The notes: generated from the letters alone by a model not told the origin. A DNA stretch of 20,349 nt from Deferribacteraceae bacterium (GCA_031285415.1 JAITWF010000156.1:1-20349), one strand, 5' to 3'. Shown: positions 6,700 through 14,238, counted from the first letter of the stretch. Program-made: numbers and translations.

Positions 6700-7301
6700 G
6701 CTCGTATATCCCTTGCCAGATCGTATGGCGTTTTTGATTTACATAACGCAGACAGCACGCAAACGCCGTCTGTGCTTTTAATAATTGGTGCGGTGCGCTC
6801 ATCTATCCCACCGATTGCCGCTGATGGAATAGCTCCTAGCATTTTGGCAATCTCCTCTACCCCATCTACACCTAATACAGGGCGAAGATCCGACTTCGAC
6901 ATCGTATGAAACGCAGGGCCTATCCCTGCATAATCGACCTTAGAGCTGATAGCTATATCGCAATCATGGCTACTGTTGCACGAATAGCCCACCAGCAGAT
7001 CGGGGAACTTTGCTCTAATTGCGGCTGGTGGTAGATCGTCGCCACCTAAATGCACCCCATGCGCCCCTACAGCCATCGCAATATCGGCGGTGTTGTTTAT
7101 TATAAACGGTATATCCCTGCCCTCTAGTAGCGGCTTTATCGCCTTGGCGGTGTTGTACCTATCTTTCGCTGTGCTCAACTTATCTCGTAGCTGTATCGCC
7201 GTGACTCCACCCTCTACCGCCTGCACGATAAAATCCGCCAGCGGTAGCTGTAGTAGAGAGGTCTCGAGGATAAGATAAAGCTTTAGTTGCTCCCGAATCA
7301 C
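6684..7301 (-). CDS. thiE: Thiamine-phosphate synthase (ThiE/TenI family)
   Basis: ThiE joins HMP pyrophosphate and the thiazole phosphate to make thiamine phosphate in the cytoplasm. The 205-residue TIM-barrel shows the family motifs in order: QLRDK (37-41), IINNTADIAMAVGAHGVHLG with the NN-x2-D pyrophosphate/Mg site (69-73), GGDDLP (86-91), GYSCNSS (105-111), GIGPAFHTMSKSD (equivalent to the GPxFxTxTK loop, 126-138) and AIGGI. TenI proteins look alike but usually lack this full set, so ThiE is favoured. The start is GTG, overlapping the csd4-like stop as GTGA. No other thiamine gene and no TPP riboswitch is visible; it lies inside an envelope operon. Confidence 0.88.
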   Translation of the reverse strand: MIREQLKLYLILETSLLQLPLADFIVQAVEGGVTAIQLRDKLSTAKDRYNTAKAIKPLLEGRDIPFIINNTADIAMAVGAHGVHLGGDDLPPAAIRAKFPDLLVGYSCNSSHDCDIAISSKVDYAGIGPAFHTMSKSDLRPVLGVDGVEEIAKMLGAIPSAAIGGIDERTAPIIKSTDGVCVLSALCKSKTPYDLARDIRACLQG

Positions 7302-8692
7302 TCTACTATCTCAAGGTAGATCCGTGCCGCCTCGATCTCGTTCACATTCTCTGCTGTTATCGGGTATACACCATTTTCAGCGAAACGTTCTAGCATATCC
7401 CCTTTGTTTATAGTGATATTGCGCTCTCTATCATCACCATCGTTTGTAGAGGCGTTTTTAGAGACCCAGCCACGCAGATTTATCGGCATGCCAGTTGGTT
7501 TGCCGTTCAGCTCCAGACGATGAAGGCGCAACACTGTACCCTCTTTGAGTTTGAGTGTATCTTTATCAGCTATCCTAAGCAGCTGATCATCAATACTTAT
7601 TATAAAGTGATACCCACCAGGTCTCTTTACCGCAGTAGGTTTCCCCTCTATCTCTATCGCCACTTCGGCAAACTTCTCGCTATCTTTACGGAATACCACC
7701 TTTGTATCGAAGGTGACAGGTATCTCTCTATCTGTATCGTTCAGATTGCCAAATCCAAGTATATCGCTAGAAACGCCTCTGGTGTAGTTTGACTCTATAT
7801 GTTTCACCGACACGATTGCACCTCGCTCCACCTTTATAACGTCGCCGTTGCGCACTGTTTGAGATTCGCCGTTGATAGTAATAAGTGCGCTATCAAAGAT
7901 CGCTGGAGCGACGAAGATTGGCGGATTCTCTGGCACGATGTCGAGTATCTTCATAAATTCATTCACAACGTAGTTATGGTATAACACCTTGAGTTCGTCG
8001 GATTTTATATTTTTAGATGCCTCTATTCCGAATGATGGGATGCAGAAATTCTGCAAGGCGTACCAGGTGGCAGTTTGGCGCATACTTGGATGTGGCGATT
8101 TCGGGTCGCCTGTGTGAGTATTGAAGAACGCCAGATGGTGATCCTCGTCATCTATGCGAGCATTCACCTTCGCAAGCACATCTTTTGCCATATCGCCAAG
8201 CTCGATGGTGCTATTATCGCTACATGTAAAGGTGTCTTCGTCGACTATTATCGATTGTCCAAACCGTTTCGGGTTTGTTTTATGAAAGCCCCATCCGTCG
8301 TGTAGGTTCAGGAAGATATCCGATTTTTTCATCTGCTCGATGATAACGCCAACGACCTTCTCCATATCAGATTCCGATATATTATCGGTAAATAGACGGT
8401 TCATATCGCCATCTGTGCCACGATTAAAGAGGATTACCGATTTCAGGTTCGCTCTTGGGATCACGATCAGATTCCCCTTTTCGAGCTTCAATTCGGCGTA
8501 TAGATCGGCAGAGAGGAATCCTCCAGGCTCGTCGCCCTGAATTCCACCCAGTATGAGCATCGTATTGCCCTCTGTGCGCCCCTTTATCGTATAGACATCC
8601 AGCTCGTAGTTCGAGCCTTTGAAGTAGACCTCATGCTCTGCGGCGGCTGATATTGGTATTAGTAACGCTAGTATTATAATGATAAAACGCAT
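7298..8692 (-). CDS. csd4: Csd4/Pgp1-like peptidoglycan DL-carboxypeptidase (peptidase M99)
   Basis: Csd4 (H. pylori) and Pgp1 (C. jejuni) cut muramyl tripeptides to dipeptides in the periplasm and are needed for helical shape. This 464-residue protein has a signal peptide (MRFIIIILALLIPISAAA), then the M14-like zinc domain with the hallmark GGIQGDEPGG. Gln52 and Glu55 replace the usual His-x2-Glu pair exactly as in Csd4 (Gln46, Glu49); His131 (NLHDGWGF) is the third ligand and Glu224 (IEASK) the catalytic base. Beta-rich domains follow (about 260-464), as in Csd4. I chose the ATG at 8692 because the upstream ATG at 8707 would put five residues before the signal peptide; it overlaps the csd6 stop as TAATG, with GGAG nine bases upstream. 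Confidence 0.88.
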   Translation of the reverse strand: MRFIIIILALLIPISAAAEHEVYFKGSNYELDVYTIKGRTEGNTMLILGGIQGDEPGGFLSADLYAELKLEKGNLIVIPRANLKSVILFNRGTDGDMNRLFTDNISESDMEKVVGVIIEQMKKSDIFLNLHDGWGFHKTNPKRFGQSIIVDEDTFTCSDNSTIELGDMAKDVLAKVNARIDDEDHHLAFFNTHTGDPKSPHPSMRQTATWYALQNFCIPSFGIEASKNIKSDELKVLYHNYVVNEFMKILDIVPENPPIFVAPAIFDSALITINGESQTVRNGDVIKVERGAIVSVKHIESNYTRGVSSDILGFGNLNDTDREIPVTFDTKVVFRKDSEKFAEVAIEIEGKPTAVKRPGGYHFIISIDDQLLRIADKDTLKLKEGTVLRLHRLELNGKPTGMPINLRGWVSKNASTNDGDDRERNITINKGDMLERFAENGVYPITAENVNEIEAARIYLEIVE

Positions 8693-9936
8693 TAGGAGCG
8701 ACTCCATCTTTCAGACTTAATCTTGTATGCACCAGGGCAACCCTCGACTTCGAGCGTCTTTATACCTAGATCAGAGTTTTTATCCGATGAGTATTTTTGT
8801 GTGAAGCTGATCGTAAAGTTGTTGCCGCCCTTTTGCGCCCACTTTATATCAGAGATCTTTACGTCGATCTTGCCAGCCGCCGCAAAAATTTTCTCCTTGT
8901 CTTCTTGCCAAGCCGCTCTATTAGCAAATTTGGGGCTATAAAAGTCGATATACCCCTTGATATCCTTCGACTCCCAAGCCAATTTCCAGCTACTTAGAAA
9001 CGCCGATATTGAAGGGTCTAATTTGCTACGAACAGGGATAGACCTCATCTCTTCGGAGATTACCTTGTTTGTGCCGTTGTCGTTCACCAGATAGATCCGT
9101 TTATTGCCGTACGACACAAGGTTTGGTGCGCAGTATAGCTGATCAAAGTCGTACACAAGTGTGTCGTTGTTCTGCCGATATACATTTATATTGTCGACGC
9201 TAATCTGCTTGTCGGGGTATAGTCCCATAAGCTGTTTCTTCTTATCCAGATAAGCTTTTGCACTCTTTCCAGAGTAGCTTGAATATTTTGGATGCACGTA
9301 GGAGCTGAATATATCGTACGAGCCGTAGCTCCACGCCTCGATAAACTTATTAAGCTCGTCTAGGTGGGCGTTGCGCTGTTTTGCATACGCCTCTTTATTC
9401 ATAAATGAGGCGTTGTCGATGATCACCACTGGCATACCTATAGAGAGGTTCGGCTTTATCTGATCTAGATCGACGTTCTGCATGCCGACACACCCCTCTG
9501 TAGCAGGTTTGTGCCTCTCTGGATCTAATCCGTGCACCCAGATTCCGTAGCCAGTCTTCTTTAATATGCGATCGATCGGGTTTGGATAGTTCACTGGATA
9601 TGCGCCTGTGCCGTATGTAGAGGCGTATGAACCGAATTTGCGCCTCATTGTAGGTGCGTCCATATATTCGGTGATATAGTAGATCCCCTCGGGGGTCTTC
9701 TTATCGCCCTCGATCATCTTGTTGCCATCGAATTCGCCAGTTAGTACGGTGAAGTTATCCAATAGCGTCTGATTGTCGCCATCGATCTTTAATAGGTATA
9801 GCTTTTTAGGCGACTTCTCCACCACTAATGTATAGTGAGGCGCAGAGCCGTCCGCCATGACGTTGCCGATATATCGCTCTTGCGCAAAGATCGCTACAGG
9901 GAATAGAAACAGAAATATAGATACATATTTAAACAT
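8692..9936 (-). CDS. csd6: Csd6/Pgp2-like LD-carboxypeptidase (YkuD fold) with NTF2-like tail
   Basis: Csd6 and Pgp2 trim muramyl tetrapeptides to tripeptides, the step before Csd4/Pgp1, and are required for helical shape. The 414-residue protein has a signal peptide (MFKYVSIFLFLFPVAIFA, 1-18), a YkuD catalytic domain (about 35-176) with IWVHGLD (His135) and TEGCVGM (Cys149 nucleophile), and a C-terminal NTF2-like domain (about 295-410) as in Csd6. The region 185-290 is a second alpha/beta segment. I start it at the ATG at 9936, eleven bases after the rsmF-like stop, because the signal peptide then begins at residue 1; a GTG at 9954 would add six residues. The next gene, csd4-like, overlaps the stop by one base. 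Confidence 0.87.
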   Translation of the reverse strand: MFKYVSIFLFLFPVAIFAQERYIGNVMADGSAPHYTLVVEKSPKKLYLLKIDGDNQTLLDNFTVLTGEFDGNKMIEGDKKTPEGIYYITEYMDAPTMRRKFGSYASTYGTGAYPVNYPNPIDRILKKTGYGIWVHGLDPERHKPATEGCVGMQNVDLDQIKPNLSIGMPVVIIDNASFMNKEAYAKQRNAHLDELNKFIEAWSYGSYDIFSSYVHPKYSSYSGKSAKAYLDKKKQLMGLYPDKQISVDNINVYRQNNDTLVYDFDQLYCAPNLVSYGNKRIYLVNDNGTNKVISEEMRSIPVRSKLDPSISAFLSSWKLAWESKDIKGYIDFYSPKFANRAAWQEDKEKIFAAAGKIDVKISDIKWAQKGGNNFTISFTQKYSSDKNSDLGIKTLEVEGCPGAYKIKSERWSRS

Positions 9937-9947
9937 TAAAACCCCAA

Positions 9948-11222
9948 TTACCACTCAATAGTTTTTCCATATAGGAAATATCGATCTAGCTTGTTTTTAT
10001 GCATGTTATCGACTATCTTCGTCACACCCACAGGTATGCCATTATAGAAAAATAACTTTCTATTATATTCATTTGTAAGTGGCGTGTCAAATCCTTTCAA
10101 ATAATCGTGAGCGATAGATTCCGATACCTCCTGCCGCAGTTCAGCGTGCGTCAGTGCGCCAAACTCCCACAACGCTTGGCTTGAAAGCTCGAAGGTATCA
10201 CGCTTTGCACGCTTGCCAAAGACCATTCCTGTGCGGCGAAAATCACCTCGTAGTGGCACGGTGGACTCGATATATACCTGACCATTGACATCCTTTAATA
10301 TATGAGGGGGGAGGGTGGTGAAAAATTCGTCTACGATCTTGTCTTGTGGTGTAGGGGCGGGGGCTGCCCGCCCATTTAGAGATAGTTCCCCTTTTGATAT
10401 GGCAGCCACAAAGAAGCCATCATGCATATTATCCGCCTGTAGGTGCGGCAGAATTCGTAATACGCACTCGTCAACTGTATCATCCCCCGAGATACCACGA
10501 GAGAATTGATGTTCTAGCTTTATAAGCTCTGCATCCTCTCTACTATCGAGTAGATGACGGATTATTCGCTCATTCTCCTCCACCGAGAAGGTGCACGTGG
10601 AGTATACAAGCACCCCTCCCTCCTTTAGGCAGTCGTAGGCAGATAGGATTAGTTGTGATTGCAGCTTCGCAAGCTCCTGCACATAGGCTGGCGACCACTG
10701 AGAGGCGATCTTGGGGTTTGTAGCGATCTGATTTTCGTGACTGCATGGGGCGTCTAAAAGTACTCCATCAAAAACGCCGCTATAAAATCTCGATAGCGAC
10801 CTGCCGTCGTGAGAGAGCGTCTTTGTATTCCACGCACCGCACCGCTCTAGATTAAAGTGCAACGCCTTTAAGCGAGCTGGGGAGGGTTCATTTGCTACGA
10901 TCAGCCCACCTCGAGCTACTAAGTCGCTCAATGCGCAGGTTTTCCCCCCTGGAGCTGCTGATAGATCAAGTATCAAAGGCTCGGCTGGCATATGCGAGGC
11001 TAAGATCTCGGCCGGCAGGATAGATGAGGGGTTCATTATGTATGCACCGCCAGTCTGGAAGGTGATACTATCGGTTATCTTGTCGTAACGCTCATTCTCG
11101 TAAGGAATATTGCGAGATTTTGTGAGGCGAAACGACCGCTCGGTGCGGACGGATATTGCGCTAAAGAATGCGTCCCAATCGTTTATATATGGAGACAGAT
11201 GATTTTTAAATGATTCAAACAT
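9948..11222 (-). CDS. RsmF/RsmB-type (NOP2 family) RNA m5C methyltransferase
   Basis: This 424-residue SAM-dependent enzyme methylates cytosine C5 in rRNA or tRNA. The SAM loop is DLSAAPGGKT (about 86-95); LLDAPCSH supplies Cys160 and VYSTCTFS the nucleophile Cys210, the two-cysteine pair of the Fmu/NOP2/NSUN family. A C-terminal PUA-like region (about 300-424) resembles RsmF. Residues 284-293 (GRAAPAPTPQ) lie between the two parts and are encoded by a palindromic repeat. The open frame continues upstream to 11525, but that part overlaps the real CPBP gene, so the ATG at 11222 is preferred. No Shine-Dalgarno is visible, and a promoter sits directly before the ATG. It heads the six-gene operon. 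Exact target RNA is not resolved. Confidence 0.87.
   Translation of the reverse strand: MFESFKNHLSPYINDWDAFFSAISVRTERSFRLTKSRNIPYENERYDKITDSITFQTGGAYIMNPSSILPAEILASHMPAEPLILDLSAAPGGKTCALSDLVARGGLIVANEPSPARLKALHFNLERCGAWNTKTLSHDGRSLSRFYSGVFDGVLLDAPCSHENQIATNPKIASQWSPAYVQELAKLQSQLILSAYDCLKEGGVLVYSTCTFSVEENERIIRHLLDSREDAELIKLEHQFSRGISGDDTVDECVLRILPHLQADNMHDGFFVAAISKGELSLNGRAAPAPTPQDKIVDEFFTTLPPHILKDVNGQVYIESTVPLRGDFRRTGMVFGKRAKRDTFELSSQALWEFGALTHAELRQEVSESIAHDYLKGFDTPLTNEYNRKLFFYNGIPVGVTKIVDNMHKNKLDRYFLYGKTIEW
10347..10377. repeat. Palindromic repeat inside the rsmF-like coding sequence
   Basis: TGGTGTAGGGGCGGGGG (10347-10363) matches 16 of 17 bases of the intergenic hairpin at 1157-1173. It contains the stem GGGCGGG (10355-10361) and CCCGCCC (10367-10373), and like the other copy ends in a T/A-rich ATTTA. 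In the gene, read on the minus strand, it encodes about GRAAPAPTPQ in frame, between the methyltransferase and C-terminal domains. Confidence 0.65.
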
Positions 11223-11227
11223 GGATG

Positions 11228-11256
11228 AATATAGATAAAAGAGTGGACTTTTGCAA
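11228..11256 (-). promoter_or_regulatory. Predicted promoter of the rsmF-csd6-csd4-thiE-yejM operon
   Basis: On the minus strand TTGCAA (11256-11251) is separated by 17 bases from TATATT (11233-11228). The -10 matches at 5 of 6 bases and the -35 at 4 of 6. Only five bases (CATCC) lie between the -10 and the ATG at 11222, so the transcript would begin at the start codon or within a base or two of it. No ribosome site is present. Confidence 0.5.
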
Positions 11257-11277
11257 GGATTGATTAAATAATAGCGG

Positions 11278-11667
11278 ATGATTCGATCAACTTTATTGGC
11301 TATCGCACTAGCGGTGCCTGTTATAATCTGGAAGATCTCCGCTGGTATCGAGGGGGTAGAGCCCTCTATTCGCAACCTGTTGGTGCTTCTCGCAGTTGCC
11401 CCTATAAGCGAGGAGATAATCTTTCGTGGCTTTATACAGGAGTTTCTTATTGCAAAGATGGGCAAGCTGCTATCGGTGCTTGTTGTATCGATCCTTTTTA
11501 CGGCGGCGCACCTACTTATCGGCACTTTGCAGGGGGAGGCGTATCTATATAATGCGCTGGTATTCTTTCCGTCGATTGCGATCTCGTGGCACTACGCAAG
11601 GTTTAGAAGCTTGCCAGCCGCTATAGCGATACATGCACTTTACAATGTGACAGCATTTGTGATATAA
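11278..11667 (+). CDS. CPBP family intramembrane glutamic protease
   Basis: This short (129-residue) polytopic membrane protein carries the three CPBP/ABI (Rce1-like) motifs: EEIIFRGF (about 45-52, the catalytic double glutamate and arginine), FTAAH (73-77) and HALYN (118-122). Three or four membrane segments are visible. Bacterial members are intramembrane endopeptidases or serve in peptide processing and immunity, and the substrate here is unknown. It is divergent from the rsmF-like gene, 55 bases away. An in-frame stop at 11272 fixes the ATG at 11278 as the first start. There is no good ribosome site; TAAATA seven bases before the ATG could be a -10. The SDR gene follows 22 bases downstream. 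Confidence 0.82.
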   Translation: MIRSTLLAIALAVPVIIWKISAGIEGVEPSIRNLLVLLAVAPISEEIIFRGFIQEFLIAKMGKLLSVLVVSILFTAAHLLIGTLQGEAYLYNALVFFPSIAISWHYARFRSLPAAIAIHALYNVTAFVI

Positions 11668-11689
11668 AGATCTATCTAGGAGTCGACAT

Positions 11690-12463
11690 ATGAATAGGCT
11701 AAAAAACAAGTGGGCATTAATTACTGGCGCATCGTCTGGAATAGGGCAGGCGGTGGCTATGAAGCTGGCTGAATACGATGTAAATCTTATCCTTGCAGCA
11801 CGACGTGTGGAGCTTATGCGCCAAACAGCTGAAAAGCTAGAGAACGATTACGGTATAAAGATCGCCGTATACGAGCTTGATGTGCGTGATCGGCAGAAGG
11901 TTGCAGAGTTTGGCGAGGCGCTCAAAAAAGATGGTCTCGTGCCTGATATACTTATAAATAACGCTGGCTTGTCGGCTGGTAAAGATAGGATTCATGAGGC
12001 TAATATAGATGATTGGGAGCTGATGATCGATACAAACCTGAATGGGCTACTGTACGTATCTCGTGCGGTTATCCCGATGATGGTGGAGAGGAACGCTGGA
12101 CATATAATAAACCTCGGCAGTATTGCAGGGGAGCAGGTTTATCAGGGTGGAAGTGTGTATAACGCTACTAAATTCGGCGTAAAGGCACTCTCTCAGGCGA
12201 TGAATATCGACCTTGCACAGACCAATATTCGCATATGCAATATCGAGCCAGGGGCGGTGAATACTGAATTTTCACTTGTGCGATTTAAGGGCGACAAAGA
12301 TAAAGCCGATAGCACCTACGAGGGATTTCGACCACTGACGGCTATAGATATCGCAGATACGATAGTGTATGTGCTGAATCTGCCTGAGTATGTGAATGTG
12401 CAGAGGCTGCTCGTTACCCCGACGGCGCAGAGAACGGTTGATATATTTAATAGGGTGAAATAA
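11690..12463 (+). CDS. SDR family NAD(P)-dependent oxidoreductase (YdfG-like)
   Basis: This 257-residue classical short-chain dehydrogenase/reductase has a Rossmann fold with the cofactor loop TGASSGIG (12-19), the NNAG motif (90-93) and the catalytic Ser144-Tyr157-Lys161 set (NLGSIAG and YNATK). AARR after the second strand favours NADP(H). It most resembles the YdfG group, which oxidises serine, threonine and 3-hydroxy acids, but substrate cannot be fixed from sequence. AGGAG eight bases before the ATG is a good ribosome site. The CPBP gene lies 22 bases upstream on the same strand, so they may share a transcript. A nested palindromic element begins at the stop codon. Confidence 0.9.
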   Translation: MNRLKNKWALITGASSGIGQAVAMKLAEYDVNLILAARRVELMRQTAEKLENDYGIKIAVYELDVRDRQKVAEFGEALKKDGLVPDILINNAGLSAGKDRIHEANIDDWELMIDTNLNGLLYVSRAVIPMMVERNAGHIINLGSIAGEQVYQGGSVYNATKFGVKALSQAMNIDLAQTNIRICNIEPGAVNTEFSLVRFKGDKDKADSTYEGFRPLTAIDIADTIVYVLNLPEYVNVQRLLVTPTAQRTVDIFNRVK

Positions 12464-12584
12464 AACTTGTTTATATTGCGTATCGCTGCGTTATTTTTTA
12501 AAACTAAATCCTCATGTACCAGCAAGTACACTGCGGTTTAGTTTTAAAAAGCCGCCTTGCGCTACATCAATCTAAACAAGTTTT
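12462..12584. repeat. Triple-nested palindromic element
   Basis: Three concentric perfect inverted repeats are present: AAAACTTGTTTA (12462-12473) with TAAACAAGTTTT (12573-12584); TTTTTAAAACTAAA (12495-12508) with TTTAGTTTTAAAAA (12537-12550); and TGTAC (12515-12519) with GTACA (12526-12530). It begins within the SDR stop codon. Unlike the other elements here its arms are AT-rich. It could act as a transcript end or be a dispersed repeat. Confidence 0.75.
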
Positions 12585-12613
12585 TATAGGTTGCCTAGCC
12601 ACGTCATTGCGGA

Positions 12614-12740
12614 GTTCCCCTCCTTGGACGTATTCTGTGCGAGATAGCGGAAGCGTCATCTCGCCAGAAGCCGCACGAGCATTGCCCGAGAGGGCAACGT
12701 CTGCGGAGTAAACAGGTGGCACGAAGTGACGGGGTGGTCT
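12614..12740. repeat. Interrupted half-copy of the 41-bp terminal-repeat element
   Basis: GTTCCCCTCCTTGGA (12614-12628) and GGTGGCACGAAGTGACGGGG followed by TGGT (12716-12739 region) are identical to consecutive parts of the right arm of the element at 16782-16887, but are here separated by about 86 bases. That insert holds two hairpins: GCGAGAT/ATCTCGC (12639-12664), and a compound stem CCGCA...TTGCCC, GAGA, GGGCAA...TGCGG (12671-12706). Together with the palindrome at 12462-12584 this fills the gene-free stretch 12464-12775. Confidence 0.7.
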
Positions 12741-12775
12741 GCTTGTAATCCAGAATAGATATAGATGGAGTTTAT

Positions 12776-13336
12776 ATGAATAGAGATAATGCACTAGAGT
12801 TAGTGAAAAAATACAACAACGACGAAAGTCATATCCGCCATGCGCTTGCAGTAGAGGCGACTATGCGCTACTTCGCTAATAAATACGGCGGAGATGCGGA
12901 TGTGTGGGGCGTTGTGGGACTCCTTCACGATATCGATTGGGAGATGACGATGGCGGAGCCTGCCAAACATTGCAACGTTGCACCTGCAATATTGCGTGAG
13001 AATGGCGTATCAGAGGAGTATATCAGGGCTGTGCAGGCGCATGGATATGGAATATGTACAGATGTAAAGCCTGAAAGCATGATGGAGAGGGTACTATTTA
13101 CTATCGACGAGCTGACAGGGCTTATAATAACGGCAGGTTTGGTACGACCATCTAAATCTTTGCAAGATCTTGAGCTGAAATCTGTCAAGAAGAAGTGGAA
13201 AGATAAGGCGTTTGCTCGTGGGGTGAATCGTGAGATCATCGAGATGGGCGCAACGATGATGGAAAGCACTATAGATGAGGTGATAGAGGGTACAATTATG
13301 GCTCTTCGCCCTGTAGAGAAGGAGATCGGATTTTGA
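12776..13336 (+). CDS. HD domain metal-dependent phosphohydrolase
   Basis: This 186-residue cytoplasmic protein has the HD superfamily metal site: His22 (HALAVE), His51-Asp52 (LLHDIDWE) and Asp111 (FTIDELTG), with His89 (QAHGYG) as a further likely ligand. Such single-domain HD proteins hydrolyse phosphate esters of nucleotides or similar small molecules; the substrate is unknown. The ribosome site is GGAG about eight bases before the ATG. Its TGA stop overlaps the TTG start of the next gene (TTGA), so the two are coupled. The last codons also carry AAGGAG, the ribosome site of that gene. Confidence 0.87.
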   Translation: MNRDNALELVKKYNNDESHIRHALAVEATMRYFANKYGGDADVWGVVGLLHDIDWEMTMAEPAKHCNVAPAILRENGVSEEYIRAVQAHGYGICTDVKPESMMERVLFTIDELTGLIITAGLVRPSKSLQDLELKSVKKKWKDKAFARGVNREIIEMGATMMESTIDEVIEGTIMALRPVEKEIGF

Positions 13337-14238
13337 TAAAAGCACTCAAGCGTACAAAGGCATATCAGGCGTTTCGTTATAAAAAGTATATAATGTATGA
13401 GATCGTATTGGGGCAAAAATATCTCTTGAAGAAGCGATATAAACGATCTTTTGGCAGAAAACTAGATCTAAAAAACCCTACAACGCTGACAGAGAAGATG
13501 CAGTGGCTAAAGCTCTACAGTAGAAACGATCTATACACCACCTGTGCTGATAAATATAGAGTTCGAGAGTATTTTAAAGAGAACTTTGGTGGCGAATACC
13601 TCATCCCTCTGCTCTTTCAGACCGAAAAGTATCAGGAGCTAACGGCAGAGAATATCACAACCTATCCGTGCATTGTGAAGGCAAACCACGGCTCTGGCTG
13701 GTATAAGATCTTGTGGGATAAAGATTCCGTCGATTGGGCGGAGCTACAGCAGGAGTGCAAACGATGGTTGGGGATAAATTACTACTACCTATCGCTCGAG
13801 TGGCAGTATAAAAATATCAAGCCGTGTATAATTGTTGAAAAGCTGCTACTTGATAAAGATGGCAAGATCCCTAGCGACTATAAGTTGAACTTTATTAATG
13901 GAGAGCTAGAGTTTATCTACTGCTGTGCCGATAGGTACGATGGGCAGTATCGAATAAACTATACGCCATCTTGGGAGAAGCTAGATTTTACATGGCAGAC
14001 CAAGAGGTTTAAATCGGCTGAAGGTAAGCCAGATATAGCTAAACCAGCAAATTTTGATAAGATGGTCGAGATAGGCACAAAGATTGCAAAAGATTATAAA
14101 TATGTGCGTATCGACTTCTACGATGTAGATGGAGTGCTGTATTATGGCGAGATAACGCTGAATCATGGCAGTGGGCTATACCGCTTTGATCCTGAATCAT
14201 ACGATAGGTACTACGGCGAAAAGCTAAAGCTGGATTGA
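13333..14238 (+). CDS. TupA-like ATP-grasp protein
   Basis: This 301-residue protein belongs to the TupA-like ATP-grasp family (PF14305), whose members attach amino acids or similar groups to cell-surface polymers, as TupA does in teichuronopeptide synthesis. Typical features are LTEKMQWLKLYSRNDLYTTC, the nucleotide-loop PCIVKANHGSGWYKI, SDYKLNFINGE, and the metal-binding end YVRIDFYDVDG and GEITLNHGSGLYRFDPE. The start is TTG: AAGGAG lies eight bases before it and it overlaps the HD gene stop by four bases, a better case than the ATG at 13393. Pairing with an HD hydrolase is noteworthy; no glycosyltransferase or other capsule gene is next to it. Confidence 0.85.
   Translation: MIKALKRTKAYQAFRYKKYIMYEIVLGQKYLLKKRYKRSFGRKLDLKNPTTLTEKMQWLKLYSRNDLYTTCADKYRVREYFKENFGGEYLIPLLFQTEKYQELTAENITTYPCIVKANHGSGWYKILWDKDSVDWAELQQECKRWLGINYYYLSLEWQYKNIKPCIIVEKLLLDKDGKIPSDYKLNFINGELEFIYCCADRYDGQYRINYTPSWEKLDFTWQTKRFKSAEGKPDIAKPANFDKMVEIGTKIAKDYKYVRIDFYDVDGVLYYGEITLNHGSGLYRFDPESYDRYYGEKLKLD

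Noticed and set aside
8693..8707. ATG at 8707 as csd4-like start
   Set aside because: It lies inside csd6 and adds five residues before the signal peptide; the ATG at 8692 has a TAATG overlap and GGAG at good spacing.
9937..9954. GTG start for the csd6-like gene, six residues earlier
   Set aside because: It overlaps the rsmF-like stop and puts extra residues before an otherwise standard signal peptide that begins at the ATG at 9936.
11223..11525. Upstream extension of the rsmF-like frame by 101 codons
   Set aside because: It is antisense to the well-supported CPBP gene, has no RsmF-like text, and the promoter at 11228-11256 lies inside it. ATG at 11222 is preferred.
12614..12740. Small structured RNA gene suggested by two stable hairpins
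   Set aside because: The flanks are pieces of a repeat element, and no promoter or terminator frames the hairpins; repeat origin is the simpler reading.
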